Notes: generated from the letters alone by a model not told the origin. A DNA stretch of 64,000 nt from Bugulina stolonifera (GCA_935421135.1 OW285190.1:310001-374000), one strand, 5' to 3'. Shown: positions 25,992-42,200, counted from the first letter of the stretch. A program made the numbers and translations.

Positions 25992-27129
25992 GTGAATGAA
26001 ACGCATTGTTACAGACAGCAATTTGGTACAAAACACAATGAAAACTGACTTTCATGCAATATTGAACATCTTTTACTAGTTTACAAACTAATAACTCAAA
26101 TGAATTTGTCGAAAATCACAAATTTGACATTATGTTTCATGTTTGCAAAGTTAAATTTGTATACAAAGTCATGTTTTATTGATTTTCATTCAAATTACGC
26201 ATTCTGAACATTGCAAAAATGACTGAAACACATTGTTACAAACAGCAATTTGGTACAAAACACACTTAAAACTTACTCTCATGCAATATTGAACATCTTT
26301 TACTAGTTTACAAACTAATAACTCAAGTGAATTTGTCAAAAATCACAAATTTGACATTATGTTTCATGTTTACAAAGTTGAATATTGCATGCAAAGTCAT
26401 GTTTTATTGATTTTCATTCAAATTATGCATACTGAACATTGCAAAAGTGAATGAAACACATTGTTACAGACAGCAATTTGGCACAAAACACAATGAAAAC
26501 TGACTTTCATGCAATATTGAACATCTTTTACTAGTTCACAAACTAATAACTCAAGTGAATTTGTCAAAAATCACAAATTTGACATTATGTTTCATGTTTG
26601 CAAAATTGAATATTGCTTGCAAAGCCATGTTTTATTGATTTTTATTCAAATTATGCAGTCTGAACATTGCAAAAGTGAATGAAACACATTGTTGCACACA
26701 GCAATTTGGTACAAAACACAATGAAAACTTACTTTCATGCAATATTGAACATCTTTTACTAGTTTACAAACTAATAACTCAAGTGAATTTGTCAAAAATC
26801 ACAAATTTGACATTATGTTACATGTTTGCAAAGTTAAATTTGTATACAAAGTCATGTTTTATTGATTTTCATACAAATTACGCAGTCTGAGCATTGCAAA
26901 AGTGAATGAAACACATTGTTGCACACAGCAATTTGGTACAAAACACAATGAAAACTTACTTTCATGCAATATTGAACATCTTTTACTAGTTTACAAACTA
27001 ATAACTCAAGTGAATTTGTCAAAAATCACAAATTTGACAATATGTTTCATGTTTACAAAGTTGAATATTGCATGCAAAGTCATGTTTTATTGATTTTCAT
27101 TAAAATTATGCATACTGAACATTGCAAAA

Positions 27130-27357
27130 GTGAATGAAACACATTGTTACAAACAGCAATTTGGTACAAAACACACTCAAAACTTACTTTCATGCAATAT
27201 TGAACATCTTTTACTAGTTTTCAAACTAATAACTCAAATGAATTTGTCAAAAGTCACAAATTTGACATTATGTTTCATGTTTGCAAAGTTGAATATTGTA
27301 TGGAAAGTACTGTTTTATTGATTTTCATTCAAATAATGCATTCTGAACGTTGCAAAA
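27130..27357. repeat. Uninterrupted satellite unit matching the transposon insertion site
   Basis: This unit has the same private features as the halves flanking the transposon: ACACTCAAAACTTAC and GTTTTCAAACTAATAAC on the left side, GTCAAAAGTCACAAATTTG on the right. The flanking left half (20457-20572) reads identically to 27130-27245. It serves as the paralogous empty site that fixes the ends of the insertion. Confidence 0.75.
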
Positions 27358-28041
27358 GTGACTGAAACACATTGTTACAAACAGCAATTTGGTACAAAAC
27401 ACACTTAAAACTTACTTTCATGCAATATTGAACATCTTTTACTAGTTTACAAACTAATAACTCAAATGAATTTGTCAAAAATCACAAATTTGACATCATG
27501 TTTCATGTTTGCAAAGTTAAATATTGTATACAAAGTCAGGTTTTATTGATTTTCATTCAAACTACGCATACTGAACATTGCAAAAGTGAATGAAACACAT
27601 TGTTACAGACAGCAATTTGGTACAAAACACACTTAAAACTTACTTTCATGCAATATTGAACATCTTTTACTAGTTTACAAACTAATAACTCAAGTGAATT
27701 TGCCAAAAATCACAAATTTGACATTATGTTTCATGTTTACAAAGTTGAATATTGTATGGAAAGTACTGTTTTATTGATTTTCATTCAAATAATGCATTCT
27801 GAACATTGCAAAAGTGACTGAAACACATTGTTACAAACAGCAATTTGGTACAAAACACACTTAAAGCTAACTTTCATGCAATATTGAACATCTTTTACTA
27901 GTTTACAAACTAATAACTCAAGTGAATTTGTCAAAAATCACAAATTTGACATTATGTTTCATGTTTGCAAAGTTGAATATTGCTTGCAAAGCCATGTTTT
28001 ATTGATTTTCATTCAAATTATGCAGTCTGAACATTGCAAAA

Positions 28042-31000
28042 GTGAATGAAACACATTGTTGCACACAGCAATTTGGTACAAAACACAATGAAAACTTACT
28101 TTCATGCAATATTGAACATCTTTTACTAGTTTACAAACTAATAACTCAAGTGAATTTGTCAAAAATCACAAATTTGACATTATGTTTCATGTTTGCAAAG
28201 TTAAATATTGTGTACAAAGTCAAGTTTTATTGATTTTCATTCAACTTACGCATTCTGAACATTGCAAAAATGACTGAAACACATTGTTACAAACAGCAAT
28301 TTGGTACAAAACACACTTAAAACTTACTCTCATGCAATATTGAACATCTTTTACTAGTTTACAAACTAATAACTCAAGTGAATTTGCCAAAAATCACAAA
28401 TTTGACATTATGTTTCATGTATGCAAAGTTGAATATTGCTTGCAAAGCCATGTTTTATTGATTTTTATTCAAATTATGCAGTCTGAACATTGCAAAAGTA
28501 TATGACACACATTGTTGCACACAGCAATTTAGTACAAAACACAATGAAAACTCACTTTCATGCAATATTGAACATCTTTTAGTAGTTTACAAACTAATAA
28601 CTCAAGTGAATTTGTCAAAAATCACAAATTTGACAGTATGTTTCATGTTTACAAAGTTGAATATTGCATGGAAAGTCATGTTTTATTGATTTTCATTCAA
28701 ATTATGCATACTGAACATTGCAAAAGTGAATGAAACACATTGTTACAGACAGCAATTTGGTACAAAACACAATGAAAACTCACTTTCATGCAATATTGAA
28801 CATCTTTTAGTAGTTTACAAACTAATAACTCAAGTGAATTTGTCAAAAATCACAACTTTGACATTATGTTTCATGTTTACAAAGTTGAATATTGCATGGA
28901 AAGTCATGTTTTATTGATTTTCATTAAAATTATGCATACTGAACATTGCAAAAGTGAATGAAACACATTGTTACAAACAGCAATTTGGTACAAAACACAC
29001 TTAAAACTTACTTTCATGCAATATTGAACATCTTTTACTAGTTTACAAACTAATAACTCAAGTGAATTTGCCAAAAATCACAAATTTGACATTATGTTTC
29101 ATGTTTGCAAAGTTGAATATTGCTTGCAAAGCCATGTTTTATTGATTTTTATTCAAATTATGCAGTCTGAACATTGCAAAAGTGAATGAAACACATTGTT
29201 GCACACAGCAATTTGGTACAAAACACAATGAAAACTTACTTTCATGCAATATTGAACATCTTTTACTAGTTTACAAACTAATAACTCAAGTGAATTTGTC
29301 AAAAATCACAAATTTGACATTATGTTTCATGTTTACAAAGTTGAATATTGCATGGAAAGTCATTTTTTATTGATTTTCATTAAAATTATGCATACTGAAC
29401 ATTGCAAAAGTGAATGAAACACATTGTTACAGACAGCAATTTGGTACAAAACACAATGAAAACTTACTTTCATGCAATATTGAACATCTTTTACTAGTTT
29501 ACAAACTAATAACTCAAGTAAATTTGTCAAAAATCACAAATTTGACATTATGTTTCATGTTTGCAAAATTGAATATTGCTTGCAAAGCCATGTTTTATTG
29601 ATTTTTATTCAAATTATGCAGTCTGAACATTGCAAAAGTGAATGAAACACATTGTTGCACACAGCAATTTGGTACAAAACACAATGAAAACTTACTTTCA
29701 TGCAATATTGAACATCTTTTACTAGTTTACAAACTAATAACTCAAATGAATTTGTCAAAAATCACTAATTTGACATTATGTTTCATGTTTGCAAAGTTAA
29801 ATATTGTATGGAAAGTACTGTTTTATTGATTTTCATTCAAATAATGCAGTCTGAACATTGCAAAAGTGAATGAAACACATTGTTACAAACAGCAATTTGG
29901 TACAAAACACACTTAAAGCTAACTTTCATGCAATATTGAACATCTTTTACTAGTTTACAAACTAATAACTCAAGTGAATTTGTCAAAAATCACAAATTTG
30001 ACATTATGTTTCATGTTTGCAAAGTTGAATATTGCTTGCAAAGCCATGTTTTATTGATTTTCATTCAAATTATGCAGTCTGAACATTGCAAAAGTGAATG
30101 AAACACATTGTTGCACACAGCAATTTGGTACAAAACACAATGAAAACTTACTTTCATGCAATATTGAACATCTTTTACTAGTTTACAAACTAATAACTCA
30201 AGTGAATTTGTCAAAAATCACAAATTTGACATTATGTTTCATGTTTGCAAAGTTAAATATTGTGTACAAAGTCAAGTTTTATTGATTTTCATTCAAATTA
30301 CGCATTCTGAACATTGCAAAAATGACTGAAACACATTGTTACAAACAGCAATTTGGTACAAAACACACTTAAAACTTACTCTCATGCAATATTGAACATC
30401 TTTTACTAGTTTACAAACTAATAACTCAAGTGAATTTGCCAAAAATCACAAATTTGACATTATGTTTCATGTATGCAAAGTTGAATATTGCTTGCAAAAC
30501 CATGTTTTATTGATTTTTATTCAAATTATGCAGTCTGAACATTGCAAAAGTGAATGAAACACATTGTTGCACACAGCAATTTGGTACAAAACACAATGAA
30601 AACTTACTTTCATGCAATATTGAACATCTTTTACTAGTTTACAAACTAATAACTCAAGTGAATTTGTCAAAAATCACAAATTTGACATTATGTTTCATGT
30701 TTACAAAGTTGAATATTGCATGGAAAGTCATGTTTTATTGATTTTCATTCCAATTATGCATTCTGAACATTGCAAAAGTGAATGAAACACATTGTTACAG
30801 ACAGCAATTTGGTACAAAACACAATGAAAACTGACTTTCAAGCAATATTGAACATCTTTTACTAGTTTACAAACTAATAACTCAAGTGAATTTGCCAAAA
30901 GTCACAAATTTGACATTATGTTTCATGTATGCAAAGTTGAATATTGCTTGCAAAGCCATGTTTTATTGATTTTTATTCAAATTATGCAGTCTGAACATTG

Positions 31001-34000
31001 CAAAAGTGAATGAAACACATTGTTGCACACAGCAATTTGGTACAAAACACAATGAAAACTCACTTTCATGCAATATTGAACATCTTTTAGTAGTTTACAA
31101 ACTAATAACTCAAGTGAATTTGTCAAAAATCACAAATTTGACAGTATGTTTCATGTTTACAAAGTTGAATATTGCATGGAAAGTCATGTTTTATTGATTT
31201 TCATTCAAATTATGCATACTGAACATTGCAAAAGTGAATGAAACACATTGTTACAGACAGCAATTTGGTACAAAACACAATGAAAACTGACTTTCAAGCA
31301 ATATTGAACATCTTTTACTAGTTTACAAACTAATAACTCAAGTGAATTTGCCAAAAGTCACAAATTTGACATTATGTTTCATGTATGCAAAGTTGAATAT
31401 TGCTTGCAAAGCCATGTTTTATTGATTTTTATTCAAATTATGCAGTCTGAACATTGCAAAAGTGAATGAAACACATTGTTGCACACAGCAATTTGGTACA
31501 AAACACAATGAAAACTCACTTTCATGCAATATTGAACATCTTTTAGTAGTTTACAAACTAATAACTCAAGTGAATTTGTCAAAAATCACAAATTTGACAG
31601 TATGTTTCATGTTTACAAAGTTGAATATTGCATGGAAAGTCATGTTTTATTGATTTTCATTCAAATTATGCATACTGAACATTGCAAAAGTGAATGAAAC
31701 ACATTGTTACAGACAGCAATTTGGTACAAAACACAATGAAAACTCACTTTCATGCAATATTGAACATCTTTTAGTAGTTTACAAACTAATAACTCAAGTG
31801 AATTTGTCAAAAATCACAAATTTGACATTATGTTTCATGTTTACAAAGTTGAATATTGCATGGAAAGTCATGTTTTATTGATTTTCATTAAAATTATGCA
31901 TACTGAACATTGCAAAAGTGAATGAAACACATTGTTACAAACAGCAATTTGGTACAAAACACACTTAAAACTTACTTTCATGCAATATTGAACATCTTTT
32001 AGTAGTTTACAAACTAATAACTCAGGTGAATGTGCCAAAAATCACAAATTTGACATTATGTTTCATGTTTGCAAAGTTGAATATTGCTTGCAAAGCCATG
32101 TTTTATTGATTTTTATTCAAATTATGCAGTCTGAACATTGCAAAAGTGAATGAAACACATTGTTGCACACAGCAATTTGGTACAAAACACAATGAAAACT
32201 TACTTTCATGCAATATTGAACATCTTTTACTAGTTTACAAACTAATAACTCAAGTGAATTTGTCAAAAATCACAAATTTGACATTATGTTTCATGTTTGC
32301 AAAGTTAAATATTGTGTACAAAGTCAAGTTTTATTGATTTTCATTCAAATTACGCATTCTGAACATTGCAAAAATGACTGAAACACATTGTTACAAACAG
32401 CAATTTGGTACAAAACACACTTAAAACTTACTCTCATGCAATATTGAACATCTTTTACTAGTTTACAAACTAATAACTCAAGTGAATTTGCCAAAAATCA
32501 CAAATTTGACATTATGTTTCATGTATGCAAAGTTGAATATTGCTTGCAAAGCCATGTTTTATTGATTTTTATTCAAATTATGCAGTCTGAACATTGCAAA
32601 AGTGAATGAAACACATTGTTGCACACAGCAATTTGGTACAAAACACAATGAAAACTTACTTTCATGCAATATTGAACATCTTTTACTAGTTTACAAACTA
32701 ATAACTCAAGTGAATTTGTCAAAAATCACAAATTTGACATTATGTTTCATGTTTACAAAGTTGAATATTGCATGGAAAGTCATGTTTTATTGATTTTCAT
32801 TCAAATTATGCATACTGAACATTGCAAAAGTGAATGAAACACATTGTTACAGACAGCAATTTGGTACAAAACACAATGAAAACTGACTTTCAAGCAATAT
32901 TGAACATCTTATACTAGTTTACAAACTAATAACTCAAGTGAATTTGCCAAAAGTCACAAATTTGACATTATGTTTCATGTATGCAAAGTTGAATATTGCT
33001 TGCAAAGCCATGTTTTATTGATTTTTATTCAAATTATGCAGTCTGAACATTGCAAAAGTGAATGAAACACATTGTTGCACACAGCAATTTGGTACAAAAC
33101 ACAATGAAAACTCACTTTCATGCAATATTGAACATCTTTTAGTAGTTTACAAACTAATAACTCAAGTGAATTTGTCAAAAATCACAAATTTGACAGTATG
33201 TTTCATGTTTACAAAGTTGAATATTGCATGGAAAGTCATGTTTTATTGATTTTCATTCAAATTATGCATACTGAACATTGCAAAAGTGAATGAAACACAT
33301 TGTTGCACACAGCAGTTTGGTACAAAACACAATGAAAACTTACTTTCATGCAATATTGAACATCTTTTACTAGTTTACAAACTAATAACTCAAGTGAATT
33401 TGTCAAAAATCACAAATTTGACATTATGTTTCATGTTTACAAAGTTGAATATTGCATGGAAAGTCATGTTTTATTGATTTTCATTAAAATTATGCATACT
33501 GAACATTGCAAAAGTGAATGAAACACATTGTTACAGACAGCAATTTGGTACAAAACACAATGAAAACTTACTTTCATGCAATATTGAACATCTTTTACTA
33601 GTTTACAAACTAATAACTCAAGTGAATTTGTCAAAAATCACAAATTTGACATTATGTTTCATGTTTGCAAAATTGAATATTGCTTGCAAAGCCATGTTTT
33701 ATTGATTTTTATTCAAATTATGCAGTCTGAACATTGCAAAAGTGAATGAAACACATTGTTGCACACAGCAATTTGGTACAAAACACAATGAAAACTTACT
33801 TTCATGCAATATTGAACATCTTTTACTAGTTTACAAACTAATAACTCAAATGAATTTGTCAAAAATCACTAATTTGACATTATGTTTCATGTTTGCAAAG
33901 TTAAATATTGTATGGAAAGTACTGTTTTAATGATTTTCATTCAAATAATGCAGTCTGAACATTGCAAAAGTGACTGAAACACATTGTTACAAACAGCAAT

Positions 34001-36249
34001 TTGGTACAAAACACACTTAAAGCTAACTTTCATGCAATATTGAACATCTTTTACTAGTTTACAAACTAATAACTCAAGTGAATTTGTCAAAAATCACAAA
34101 TTTGACATTATGTTTCATGTTTGCAAAGTTGAATATTGCTTGCAAAGCCATGTTTTATTGATTTTCATTCAAATTATGCAGTCTGAACATTGCAAAAGTG
34201 AATGAAACACATTGTTGCACACAGCAATTTGGTACAAAACACAATGAAAACTTACTTTCATGCAATATTGAACATCTTTTACTAGTTTACAAACTAATAA
34301 CTCAAGTGAATTTGTCAAAAATCACAAATTTGACATTATGTTTCATGTTTGCAAAGTTAAATATTGTGTACAAAGTCAAGTTTTATTGATTTTCATTCAA
34401 ATTACGCATTCTGAACATTGCAAAAATGACTGAAACACATTGTTACAAACAGCAATTTGGTACAAAACACACTTAAAACTTACTCTCATGCAATATTGAA
34501 CATCTTTTACTAGTTTACAAACTAATAACTCAAGTGAATTTGCCAAAAATCACAAATTTGACATTATGTTTCATGTATGCAAAGTTGAATATTGCTTGCA
34601 AAGCCATGTTTTATTGATTTTTATTCAAATTATGCAGTCTGAACATTGCAAAAGTGAATGAAACACATTGTTGCACACAGCAATTTGGTACAAAACACAA
34701 TGAAAACTTACTTTCATGCAATATTGAACATCTTTTACTAGTTTACAAACTAATAACTCAAGTGAATTTGTCAAAAATCACAAATTTGACATTATGTTTC
34801 ATGTTTACAAAGTTGAATATTGCATGGAAAGTCATGTTTTATTGATTTTCATTCAAATTATGCATACTGAACATTGCAAAAGTGAATGAAACACATTGTT
34901 ACAGACAGCAATTTGGTACAAAACACAATGAAAACTGACTTTCAAGCAATATTGAACATCTTTTACTAGTTTACAAACTAATAACTCAAGTGAATTTGCC
35001 AAAAGTCACAAATTTGACATTATGTTTCATGTATGCAAAGTTGAATATTGCTTGCAAAGCCATGTTTTATTGATTTTTATTCAAATTATGCAGTCTGAAC
35101 ATTGCAAAAGTGAATGAAACACATTGTTGCACACAGCAATTTGGTACAAAACACAATGAAAACTCACTTTCATGCAATATTGAACATCTTTTAGTAGTTT
35201 ACAAACTAATAACTCAAGTGAATTTGTCAAAAATCACAAATTTGACAGTATGTTTCATGTTTACAAAGTTGAATATTGCATGGAAAGTCATGTTTTATTG
35301 ATTTTCATTCAAATTATGCATACTGAACATTGCAAAAGTGAATGAAACACATTGTTGCACACAGCAATTTGGTACAAAACACAATGAAAACTTACTTTCA
35401 TGCAATATTGAACATCTTTTACTAGTTTACAAACTAATAACTCAAGTGAATTTGTCAAAAATCACAAATTTGACATTATGTTTCATGTTTACAAAGTTGA
35501 ATATTGCATGGAAAGTCATGTTTTATTGATTTTCATTAAAATTATGCATACTGAACATTGCAAAAGTGAATGAAACACATTGTTACAGACAGCAATTTGG
35601 TACAAAACACAATGAAAACTTACTTTCATGCAATATTGAACATCTTTTACTAGTTTACAAACTAATAACTCAAGTGAATTTGTCAAAAATCACAAATTTG
35701 ACATTATGTTTCATGTTTGCAAAATTGAATATTGCTTGCAAAGCCATGTTTTATTGATTTTTATTCAAATTATGCAGTCTGAACATTGCAAAAGTGAATG
35801 AAACACATTGTTGCACACAGCAATTTGGTACAAAACACAATGAAAACTTACTTTCATGCAATATTGAACATCTTTTACTAGTTTACAAACTAATAACTCA
35901 AATGAATTTGTCAAAAATCACTAATTTGACATTATGTTTCATGTTTGCAAAGTTAAATATTGTATGGAAAGTACTGTTTTATTGATTTTCATTCAAATAA
36001 TGCAGTCTGAACATTGCAAAAGTGACTGAAACACATTGTTACAAACAGCAATTTGGTACAAAACACACTTAAAGCTAACTTTCATGCAATATTGAACATC
36101 TTTTACTAGTTTACAAACTAATAACTCAAGTGAATTTGTCAAAAATCACAAATTTGACATTATGTTTCATGTTTGCAAAGTTGAATATTGCTTGCAAAGC
36201 CATGTTTTATTGATTTTCATTCAAATTATGCAGTCTGAACATTGCAAAA
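28042..36249. repeat. Nine-unit higher-order repeats, 2052 bp, four in tandem
   Basis: The class A unit (GTGTACAAAGTCAAG) recurs at 28042, 30094, 32146, 34198 and 36250, exactly 2052 bp apart. Blocks 32146-34197 and 34198-36249 have the same unit order throughout. The few differences I noticed include CATCTTATAC at about 32907, CAGCAGTTT at about 33311 and GTTTTAATG at about 33924. The blocks beginning at 28042 and 30094 have nine units but partly different composition; the 30094 block repeats a D-E pair. Confidence 0.85.
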
Positions 36250-39200
36250 GTGAATGAAACACATTGTTGCACACAGCAATTTGGTACAAAACACAATGAA
36301 AACTTACTTTCATGCAATATTGAACATCTTTTACTAGTTTACAAACTAATAACTCAAGTGAATTTGTCAAAAATCACAAATTTGACATTATGTTTCATGT
36401 TTGCAAAGTTAAATATTGTGTACAAAGTCAAGTTTTATTGATTTTCATTCAAATTACGCATTCTGAACATTGCAAAAATGACTGAAACACATTGTTACAA
36501 ACAGCAATTTGGTACAAAACACACTTAAAACTTACTCTCATGCAATATTGAACATCTTTTACTAGTTTACAAACTAATAACTCAAGTGAATTTGCCAAAA
36601 ATCACAAATTTGACATTATGTTTCATGTATGCAAAGTTGAATATTGCTTGCAAAGCCATGTTTTATTGATTTTTATTCAAATTATGCAGTCTGAACATTG
36701 CAAAAGTGAATGAAACACATTGTTGCACACAGCAATTTGGTACAAAACACACTGAAAACTTACTTTCATGCAATATTGAACATCTTTTACTAGTTTACAA
36801 ACTAATAACTCAAGTGAATTTGTCAAAAATCACAAATTTGACATTATGTTTCATGTTTACAAAGTTGAATATTGCATGGAAAGTCATGTTTTATTGATTT
36901 TCATTCAAATTATGCATACTGAACATTGCAAAAGTGAATGAAACACATTGTTACAGACAGCAATTTGGTACAAAACACAATGAAAACTGACTTTCAAGCA
37001 ATATTGAACATCTTTCACTAGTTTACAAACTAATAACTCAAGTGAATTTGCCAAAAGTCACAAATTTGACATTATGTTTCATGTATGCAAAGTTGAATAT
37101 TGCTTGCAAAGCCATGTTTTATTGATTTTTATTCAAATTATGCAGTCTGAACATTGCAAAAGTGAATGAAACACATTGTTGCACACAGCAATTTGGTACA
37201 AAACACAATGAAAACTCACTTTCATGCAATATTGAACATCTTTTAGTAGTTTACAAACTAATAACTCAAGTGAATTTGTCAAAAATCACAAATTTGACAG
37301 TATGTTTCATGTTTACAAAGTTGAATATTGCATGGAAAGTCATGTTTTATTGATTTTCATTCAAATTATGCATACTGAACATTGCAAAAGTGAATGAAAC
37401 ACATTGTTACAGACAGCAATTTGGTACAAAACACAATGAAAACTCACTTTCATGCAATATTGAACATCTTTTAGTAGTTTACAAACTAATAACTCAAGTG
37501 AATTTGTCAAAAATCACAAATTTGACATTATGTTTCATGTTTACAAAGTTGAATATTGCATGGAAAGTCATGTTTTATTGATTTTCATTAAAATTATGCA
37601 TACTGAACATTGCAAAAGTGAATGAAACACATTGTTACAAACAGCAATTTGGTACAAAACACACTTAAAACTTACTTTCATGCAATATTGAACATCTTTT
37701 ACTAGTTTACAAACTAATAACTCAAGTGAATTTGCCAAAAATCACAAATTTGACATTATGTTTCATGTTTGCAAAGTTGAATATTGCTTGCAAAGCCATG
37801 TTTTATTGATTTTTATTCAAATTATGCAGTCTGAACATTGCAAAAGTGAATGAAACACATTGTTGCACACAGCAATTTGGTACAAAACACACTGAAAACT
37901 TACTTTCATGCAATATTGAACATCTTTTACTAGTTTACAAACTAATAACTCAAGTGAATTTGTCAAAAATCACAAATTTGACATTATGTTTCATGTTTAC
38001 AAAGTTGAATATTGCATGGAAAGTCATGTTTTATTGATTTTCATTAAAATTATGCATACTGAACATTGCAAAAGTGAATGAAACACATTGTTACAGACAG
38101 CAATTTGGTACAAAACACAATGAAAACTTACTTTCATGCAATATTGAACATCTTTTACTAGTTTACAAACTAATAACTCAAGTGAATTTGTCAAAAATCA
38201 CAAATTTGACATTATGTTTCATGTTTGCAAAATTGAATATTGCTTGCAAAGCCATGTTTTATTGATTTTTATTCAAATTATGCAGTCTGAACATTGCAAA
38301 AGTGAATGAAACACATTGTTGCACACAGCAATTTGGTACAAAACACAATGAAAACTTACTTTCATGCAATATTGAACATCTTTTACTAGTTTACAAACTA
38401 ATAACTCAAATGAATTTGTCAAAAATCACTAATTTGACATTATGTTTCATGTTTGCAAAGTTAAATATTGTATGGAAAGTACTGTTTTATTGATTTTCAT
38501 TCAAATAATGCAGTCTAAACATTGCAAAAGTGACTGAAACACATTGTTACAAACAGCAATTTGGTACAAAACACACTTAAAGCTAACTTTCATGCAATAT
38601 TGAACATCTTTTACTAGTTTACAAACTAATAACTCAAGTGAATTTGTCAAAAATCACAAATTTGACATTATGTTTCATGTTTGCAAAGTTGAATATTGCT
38701 TGCAAAGCCATGTTTTATTGATTTTCATTCAAATTATGCAGTCTGAACATTGCAAAAGTGAATGAAACACATTGTTGCACACAGCAATTTGGTACAAAAC
38801 ACAATGAAAACTTACTTTCATGCAATATTGAACATCTTTTACTAGTTTACAAACTAATAACTCAAGTGAATTTGTCAAAAATCACAAATTTGACATTATG
38901 TTTCATGTTTGCAAAGTTAAATATTGTGTACAAAGTCAAGTTTTATTGATTTTCATTCAAATTACGCATTCTGAACATTGCAAAAATGACTGAAACACAT
39001 TGTTACAAACAGCAATTTGGTACAAAACACACTTAAAACTTACTCTCATGCAATATTGAACATCTTTTACTAGTTTACAAACTAATAACTCAAGTGAATT
39101 TGCCAAAAATCACAAATTTGACATTATGTTTCATGTATGCAAAGTTGAATATTGCTTGCAAAGCCATGTTTTATTGATTTTTATTCAAATTATGCAGTCT

Positions 39201-42200
39201 GAACATTGCAAAAGTGAATGAAACACATTGTTGCACACAGCAATTTGGTACAAAACACAATGCAAACTTACTTTCATGCAATATTGAACATCTTTTACTA
39301 GTTTACAAACTAATAACTCAAGTGAATTTGTCAAAAATCACAAATTTGACATTATGTTTCATGTTTACAAAGTTGAATATTGCATGGAAAGTCATGTTTT
39401 ATTGATTTTCATTCAAATTATGCATACTGAACATTGCAAAAGTGAATGAAACACATTGTTACAGACAGCAATTTGGTACAAAACACAATGAAAACTGACT
39501 TTCAAGCAATATTGAACATCTTTTACTAGTTTACAAACTAATAACTCAAGTGAATTTGCCAAAAGTCACAAATTTGACATTATGTTTCATGTATGCAAAG
39601 TTGAATATTGCTTGCAAAGCCATGTTTTATTGATTTTTATTCAAATTATGCAGTCTGAACATTGCAAAAGTGAATGAAACACATTGTTGCACACAGCAAT
39701 TTGGTACAAAACACAATGAAAACTCACTTTCATGCAATATTGAACATCTTTTAGTAGTTTACAAACTAATAACTCAAGTGAATTTGTCAAAAATCACAAA
39801 TTTGACAGTATGTTTCATGTTTACAAAGTTGAATATTGCATGGAAAGTCATGTTTTATTGATTTTCATTCAAATTATGCATACTGAACATTGCAAAAGTG
39901 AATGAAACACATTGTTACAGACAGCAATTTGGTACAAAACACAATGAAAACTCACTTTCATGCAATATTGAACATCTTTTAGTAGTTTACAAACTAATAA
40001 CTCAAGTGAATTTGTCAAAAATCACAAATTTGACATTATGTTTCATGTTTACAAAGTTGAATATTGCATGGAAAGTCATGTTTTATTGATTTTCATTAAA
40101 ATTATGCATACTGAACATTGCAAAAGTGAATGAAACACATTGTTACAAACAGCAATTTGGTACAAAACACACTTAAAACTTACTTTCATGCAATATTGAA
40201 CATCTTTTACTAGTTTACAAACTAATAACTCAAGTGAATGTGCCAAAAATCACAATTCTGACATTATGTTTCATGTTTGCAAAGTTGAATGTTGCTTGCA
40301 AAGCCATGTTTTATTGATTTTTATTCAAATTATGCAGTCTGAACATTGCAAAAGTGAATGAAACACATTGTTGCACACAGCAATTTGGTACAAAACACAC
40401 TGAAAACTTACTTTCATGCAATATTGAACATCTTTTACTAGTTTACAAACTAATAACTCAAGTGAATTTGTCAAAAATCACAAATTTGACATTATGTTTC
40501 ATGTTTACAAAGTTGAATATTGCATGGAAAGTCATGTTTTATTGATTTTCATTAAAATTATGCATACTGAACATTGCAAAAGTGAATGAAACACATTGTT
40601 ACAGACAGCAATTTGGTACAAAACACAATGAAAACTTACTTTCATGCAATATTGAACATCTTTTACTAGTTTACAAACTAATAACTCAAGTGAATTTGTC
40701 AAAAATCACAAATTTGACATTATGTTTCATGTTTGCAAAATTGAATATTGCTTGCAAAGCCATGTTTTATTGATTTTTATTCAAATTATGCAGTCTGAAC
40801 ATTGCAAAAGTGAATGAAACACATTGTTGCACACAGCAATTTGGTACAAAACACAATGAAAACTTACTTTCATGCAATATTGAACATCTTTTACTAGTTT
40901 ACAAACTAATAACTCAAATGAATTTGTCAAAAATCACTAATTTGACATTATGTTTCATGTTTGCAAAGTTAAATATTGTATGGAAAGTACTGTTTTATTG
41001 ATTTTCATTCAAATAATGCAGTCTAAACATTGCAAAAGTGACTGAAACACATTGTTACAAACAGCAATTTGGTACAAAACACACTTAAAGCTAACTTTCA
41101 TGCAATATTGAACATCTTTTACTAGTTTACAAACTAATAACTCAAGTGAATTTGTCAAAAATCACAAATTTGACATTATGTTTCATGTTTGCAAAGTTGA
41201 ATATTGCTTGCAAAGCCATGTTTTATTGATTTTCATTCAAATTATGCAGTCTGAACATTGCAAAAGTGAATGAAACACATTGTTGCACACAGCAATTTGG
41301 TACAAAACACAATGAAAACTTACTTTCATGCAATATTGAACATCTTTTACTAGTTTACAAACTAATAACTCAAATGAATTTGTCAAAAATCACTAATTTG
41401 ACATTATGTTTCATGTTTGCAAAGTTAAATATTGTATGGAAAGTACTGTTTTATTGATTTTCATTCAAATAATGCAGTCTAAACATTGCAAAAGTGACTG
41501 AAACACATTGTTACAAACAGCAATTTGGTACAAAACACACTTAAAGCTAACTTTCATGCAATATTGAACATCTTTTACTAGTTTACAAACTAATAACTCA
41601 AGTGAATTTGTCAAAAATCACAAATTTGACATTATGTTTCATGTTTGCAAAGTTGAATATTGCTTGCAAAGCCATGTTTTATTGATTTTCATTCAAATTA
41701 TGCAGTCTGAACATTGCAAAAGTGAATGAAACACATTGTTGCACACAGCAATTTGGTACAAAACACAATGAAAACTTACTTTCATGCAATATTGAACATC
41801 TTTTACTAGTTTACAAACTAATAACTCAAGTGAATTTGTCAAAAATCACAAATTTGACATTATGTTTCATGTTTGCAAAGTTAAATATTGTGTACAAAGT
41901 CAAGTTTTATTGATTTTCATTCAAATTACGCATTCTGAACATTGCAAAAATGACTGAAACACATTGTTACAAACAGCAATTTGGTACAAAACACACTTAA
42001 AACTTACTCTCATGCAATATTGAACATCTTTTACTAGTTTACAAACTAATAACTCAAGTGAATTTGCCAAAAATCACAAATTTGACATTATGTTTCATGT
42101 ATGCAAAGTTGAATATTGCTTGCAAAGCCATGTTTTATTGATTTTTATTCAAATTATGCAGTCTGAACATTGCAAAAGTGAATGAAACACATTGTTGCAC

